A DNA stretch of 64,000 bases from Thamnaconus septentrionalis (Eukaryota; Chordata; Actinopteri; Tetraodontiformes; Monacanthidae). Below the pieces are notes generated by a model. The model was not told where the DNA came from and ran no database searches. It saw only the letters and a list, made by a program, of their open reading frames with translations. Of the stretch, positions 59,701 through 64,000 are shown in pieces (position 1 is the stretch's first letter; each line of letters starts with the position of its first letter). The stretch spans positions 4,903,405 through 4,967,404 of the forward strand of contig CM020512.1 of the NCBI GenBank assembly GCA_009823395.1, read 5' to 3'. The translations under genes were made by a program, and so were the position numbers.

Positions 59701-62700
59701 GAAACAATGCTTCTTTGATGCCAGGCTGTTGTGGCTGCATATGGTTCTTCCACACTGAGGCTACTGAGGCTCCTGCTTGTGAAATGCATAAACTGTTAAA
59801 TTGCCAATATGTTTTGTTTCTTCAAATTTCAATCATCCAATCCACCAAACTAGGGGTCAATAGCAGAATAAGCTGTTTGACTTGGCAGAGAAGATTTGTC
59901 ACATTTTTCAGGGGTGCAACCCAGATACATAGCTGTGCTGCTCACCACACAAAGGCATGTTTCTTACAAGTGTGGCATCATTTAAAAGGGGAATAAACAG
60001 GCTTTCCAATGACATAAGATTTATTTCTAAGAAGCATTGTTACAACAAAGAAATAATCTACCAAACACAAATTTCCTTACTTTTTGTGTTATGTTTATAT
60101 GCTTACTTTGAGCACTGCATTAGTGTATACACTAACGTTCATTACTGTTTGTCTTGGTTTTCATGTGGTTTCTGCCCCATCTCAGTCTTTTTTTGGTAAA
60201 GGATACATCCAAAGATCCTCTGGAGATGTTCTGGATTGTCAAATTCTTGACTGACTTTTCTCCTGAATATCATAAACCACAACAAGTTAATTCACGAATG
60301 TGACAACGAAGGCGGTGAAGCAACAGAAGGGTTAATAACCACTCACCTACTGCCACCTGTTGGAAGTCTACCTCACTGTTGTTAGATACTATCACTAGCG
60401 GGGGCCTGACAGTGGAGCACTGGACCTTCAGGTAAAGCGTGTTGAAGGGACTGTGGAGATATTTAATAGTCCCACAAGTGTGTGCAGTAAATATCTCCAC
60501 AAACAGTGTGACATGTCTAAAAATCCATCCAAACTTGCTTTGTTAATTGCTGACAAAGGCCATTAGAATCTTAAATGGAGGAAATAGCACCACATGTGTG
60601 ATTAGCACATCAGGTCTGCGAAATGCATTGATTTAAAGGGACAATTCATTGTTATTTGAACTGCTAGCAGTGCACTGTGGTGCAGACCTGACGCGATAGG
60701 GTCTCAGAGGTGTTACCTCCACGGCGGCTGCACCTGTCCGGCCTCTGGAGTGTTTCCGTCAGACACGTAGCAGGGAACCAAGAGCTCTCTGAAGCGTCGG
60801 GGGAAAGAGTAGAGCAGAGACACCTTGGCCTCCTCGTACAACTGCGACCTTTAAAGGAAACACACAATTTAAAGAGAGTGAGGCCCAATTCATCGAGGTT
60901 GCACCGACACTGTGGAGAGATCACACCTGATGGGGCAGCAGAGACGTGTTCAGGAGCACTAATGGAACAAGTAGGTATCAGATTGGAGACATTTGCTATT
61001 CCCAGTGGATCTGGATCTGGACAATGTTTGCAAAGAACATTTTACTACGCTTGTGTGTCTGTTTCTAATTATTGTAAACGTTCAATATTGTGCAAAACTA
61101 GTGACTGTCCTGTGTCCAGCTGAACTCGGAAATAAGGAAAGTCATTTTTTTATTTTATTTTTTATTTTTTATTTTTAGCTTGCTTTGAAAAGTGAGTGCC
61201 AAAAAAACAAAAAAAATGTATGGCATCTGTGATACCATAAAATGTAAGGTAATGATGATACCCCTACCCTGGCTGTATGTTTTCAGGACTTGGGGATTTG
61301 ATTGGTTCTTCCATCTGTTCACTTGTCAGTTTGCTCGGAGTAACAGGCCTCTTCCTTCCTTTCTTGGTCTCCACCGGGGCTTCCTTCTTAGCCTCAAAGT
61401 GAGAAAAAAGCAAATGACTGACAGATTTATACAAAGCTCAGACAAACAGTCTCTCAACAGACAATATATGAAATATAACCTGGTGAAACTGTGAACTGAT
61501 CTGTAAGTGATTCAGATCTTTAATTTCCATCCTGGACTTCAGTGAGATGAACTGACAGAATAACTTTATTTACCTAATTTAAAAAACTAAAATTAAGCTA
61601 AAAATATTTACAGCCTCTGTTTTAAGTCTTTGTGACATAATAAAGAAACTTATTGCCAGAAAGCAGCTGAAATGAATCTTGACATTATATGGGCCTTGTG
61701 TCCACAACCTGAGCTTCACTCTAGCTAGGATGAGGAGTGGTGTCGTACCTCCAGCTCAGCCAGCCTCTTCCTCTCCCGCTCCTGCTCACGCAGTAACTTT
61801 GCTTTCTGAGCAAGACGCAGCGCCTCGTCTCTGATTGCGTCGTCTGGCAGTACTGGTCTGAAAATCAGCAGGACGATGCAGCGCTACAAAGGAGAGCAGA
61901 GGAAAAAAACAGCACCGATGTGAAAACAGGTTTTGTTTGACACATAGACATTTATTCTGACATTGCAGTGCAAGTCCACAGACAGATAAGTAAACTGACC
62001 CCAACAGATGTAAACAGACCCCAATGTGATGTCACAAAGGGAACTGGCACCCCCCCACCAAGCCAGTGACAACATCAAAGGGTGCTGGTTCTGCCCTCAG
62101 TCTGGCCATATTTTTACCCCCTCCCAGATCTGTAGTTTTATCCTTGATAATTAAATAAAAACTTAAAAACAACCTACTACGGGGCCGTCAATGAAATGAA
62201 AGAAACTTTTTCAATTCCCACTTTTGTCCACTTGAGTGTGCTGTAACACTAAAGTCACGTACTGCGTGCGGCTTGTGCTGTTTCGTTGCATTCAACATAG
62301 CTGACGCTGGACATTTTTCCTTCTCCAAAGTGATCCTACATCTTCTGTGAAGGATGTTGTGATGAATAAAAATTGTCTCTTTAAGTTCTAAGTTATTTTA
62401 GGGAAGGTCAACTCTTGAATGTATAATATTTGCTGACCCTCCACTGACTTTGAGGAACTCATTATTGTGCTGCTGAATTTGATCTAGGTGGGTATTAAAG
62501 GTCTCTTATCCACATCATGTCCTGTTGTTCATCTTTCCAATTATACTATTAACACAAGTGGTAGCCAAACAGTATCTTACAATTATAAACTTGACCAAAT
62601 GCAAATAACCTCCTAGAAATAGAAATAATCAAATACTTAAAATTATCTTTTAGGGAGTATGCATAGATCCATGTGTTTCAGATGTTCCATATCCAGCTTT

Positions 62701-63277
62701 TGGTTAGAGAAGACTCTAAATATGAATACTAAAAATCTCTGACTGAATGTGTGTAACACTGGACACGCTGCTCTACCTCTCCTGGCTTTAAGCTGCCTGC
62801 GAGGGGAGTGATGCTGATCTGTCCATTCTTGGGCGGCTTAAAGGAGAACAGCCTCGGTGCCGCAGGAGCCGCAGTGTCTTTGGCTGCCAAGGCTCTCGGC
62901 TGATTGGATGAGTCTGGGCCGGTTTCACGGTTGGACAGGTACAGCAAGGCGGTGGAGTGGTCGCCGATCGCTGTGGGCCCAAACTTGACCAGCGAGTGGG
63001 AGAGTTCCAGCGGAGGGCGGACACCCACCGCCCGGCACGGCAGATGGAAGTCTCTGAGCACGAGCACAAGCAGCGGTTCACGTCAGCAAAACAAATCATA
63101 TCATAATGATGATGGTTACTGCATGACATCTTCGCACACTAACCTGTCTGTCCCGGACTTGCAGCAGAGTTGAAATCTGTACTCTTTGGCCTTGTTGGCG
63201 CTGAAAATCAGATCTATCTTCACAGTCTCCTGTGGGAGCAGCGTTCCAAAACCATCCTTTGGCTGCACCTCAATATA
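56705..63277 (-). CDS. cfap74: cilia and flagella associated protein 74, C-terminal part
   Basis: CFAP74 is a component of the motile-cilium central apparatus and contains ASH/MSP-type beta domains. Exons from 5' to 3' are 63277-63144, 63053-62777, 61883-61749, 61392-61268, 60848-60717, 60450-60347, 59493-59320, 59224-59069, 58646-58517, 58223-58069, 57967-57835, 57698-57568, 57376-57245 and 56809-56705. They give about 673 residues, the C-terminal part of a protein that is about 1,580 residues in human. ASH-like signatures recur, such as LKPGERCIVLLIFRP, LSPGEKHTLNLAFCP and FEPGGKETITITWTP. A lysine/arginine/glutamate-rich helical segment is encoded at 61749-61830. All phases fit except within 59493-59320, where the frame at the exon start and the frame at its end differ by one base near 59428. 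The gene continues past the right edge. Confidence 0.85.
56916..56937. repeat. palindromic 'CCTTTGTGA' repeat copy
   Basis: Ten-base arms CCCTTTGTGA and TCACAAAGGG are perfectly complementary around a TG centre. It lies in a cfap74 intron. Confidence 0.7.
62021..62041. repeat. palindromic 'CCTTTGTGA' repeat copy, left arm eroded
   Basis: CCAATGTGATGTCACAAAGG plus G keeps the right arm and centre of the copy at 56916-56937. A second degenerate copy may follow near 62066-62090. It lies in a cfap74 intron. Confidence 0.5.
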
Positions 63278-64000
63278 CTGCGTGAGATGAGAGATGGCAA
63301 AGAACAAAGTTTGAAAGTTTACAGTTATTCTTCAACATCCCCCTTTCAACCATCCCATACTTGAGCATGAGGAACTCATTCCAATAATAATAGCTGCCGG
63401 ATTGTTTTTGTTTTAATGGTCAAAAGTCTCTTGAAATGACTACTCCACCCCCCTGTAACACAAGGGAGGCTCTGCACTGCAGTGTGTTGCTTTACATCTG
63501 TTGTCTGTAGCTGCACAACTTTGGGGGAAGTAAGTTAGAGGAAAATCAGAGACTTTCTTTGCACCGCAGTCTGACCGCTATTTTCATAGCAGCGCTAATT
63601 AGATTCTCTTTTGCCCACGCAGCTTCGGCAGCAGCAGCTGGTCATCCCACTGTAATAAAAGCATGTTGACAGCATGGAATGCGTTGTCAAGATTAATGCG
63701 TTTTGCAACATGCAACCATCACAATATGCAATTTCTCAGTTCATTCAAAAGGTGAACAAGTTCCTTTCCAATTTTGAATAATACATTTTATATTTATCCA
63801 TTGTGATGCCCTAAACCTGGCTGTAAATTATTTAAATGGTGATAAAATTGGTGAAAGACTAATGCAAAATAAATCACATTTAAGATGAGCCTTTTCTGAA
63901 AATAGAAAAGCTTTTAAAAAAACACTGCAGCTCCAAAATCACTTTCGCTTTCAAAGTTATTTATTATTATTAATAATAACAAACTACTTTCTATGTTATT
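63278..64000. other. cfap74: cfap74 intron at the right edge
   Basis: AT-rich sequence with no further exon that I could support. The upstream cfap74 exons should lie beyond the window. Confidence 0.45.

Overview
This window is eukaryotic nuclear DNA, almost certainly from a ray-finned (teleost) fish. The genes are split into short exons with GT/AG junctions. Introns and intergenic DNA are AT-rich and dotted with fish-type repeats: a Tc1-like transposon relic, a hAT-type non-autonomous element, LINE-tail and tRNA-like SINE fragments, and many microsatellites. The three recognisable genes match the order and orientation of human 1p36.33 (NADK, GNB1, CFAP74, all on one strand). All gene models were built by hand from splice sites, reading phase and recalled family sequences. 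No alignment was run.

Layout. (1) 2.6-6.5 kb, plus strand: a seven-exon gene for a multi-pass membrane protein of about 287 residues that I cannot name. (2) 6.8-8.6 kb: a repeat stack of a TATG-type microsatellite, a broken Tc1-like element, a SINE-like repeat and another microsatellite. (3) 9.1-24.4 kb, minus: nadk (NAD kinase), 11 coding exons, 431 residues, with a 2.3-kb 3' UTR and a CRE-bearing promoter region near 24.2-24.4 kb. (4) 24.9-51.8 kb, minus: gnb1 (G-protein beta-1), 9 coding exons, 340 residues, a 2.8-kb 3' UTR and two candidate untranslated first exons (near 38.3 and 51.3 kb). (5) 51.8-56.6 kb: intergenic, with no gene recognised. (6) 56.6-64 kb, minus: the 3' half of cfap74 (C-terminal 673 residues, 14 exons), running off the right edge.

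The genes are not a functional cluster. nadk makes cytosolic NADP, gnb1 encodes a signalling subunit, and cfap74 encodes a motile-cilium central-apparatus protein. Their adjacency is conserved vertebrate synteny.

I found no clearly new biological system. The most useful leads are a one-base reading-frame break in a cfap74 exon, an in-frame 96-bp intron in the unnamed membrane-protein gene, a hAT-type element with near-perfect 8-bp target duplications inside nadk, CTCF-like motifs in convergent orientation around gnb1, and alternative gnb1 5' exons.
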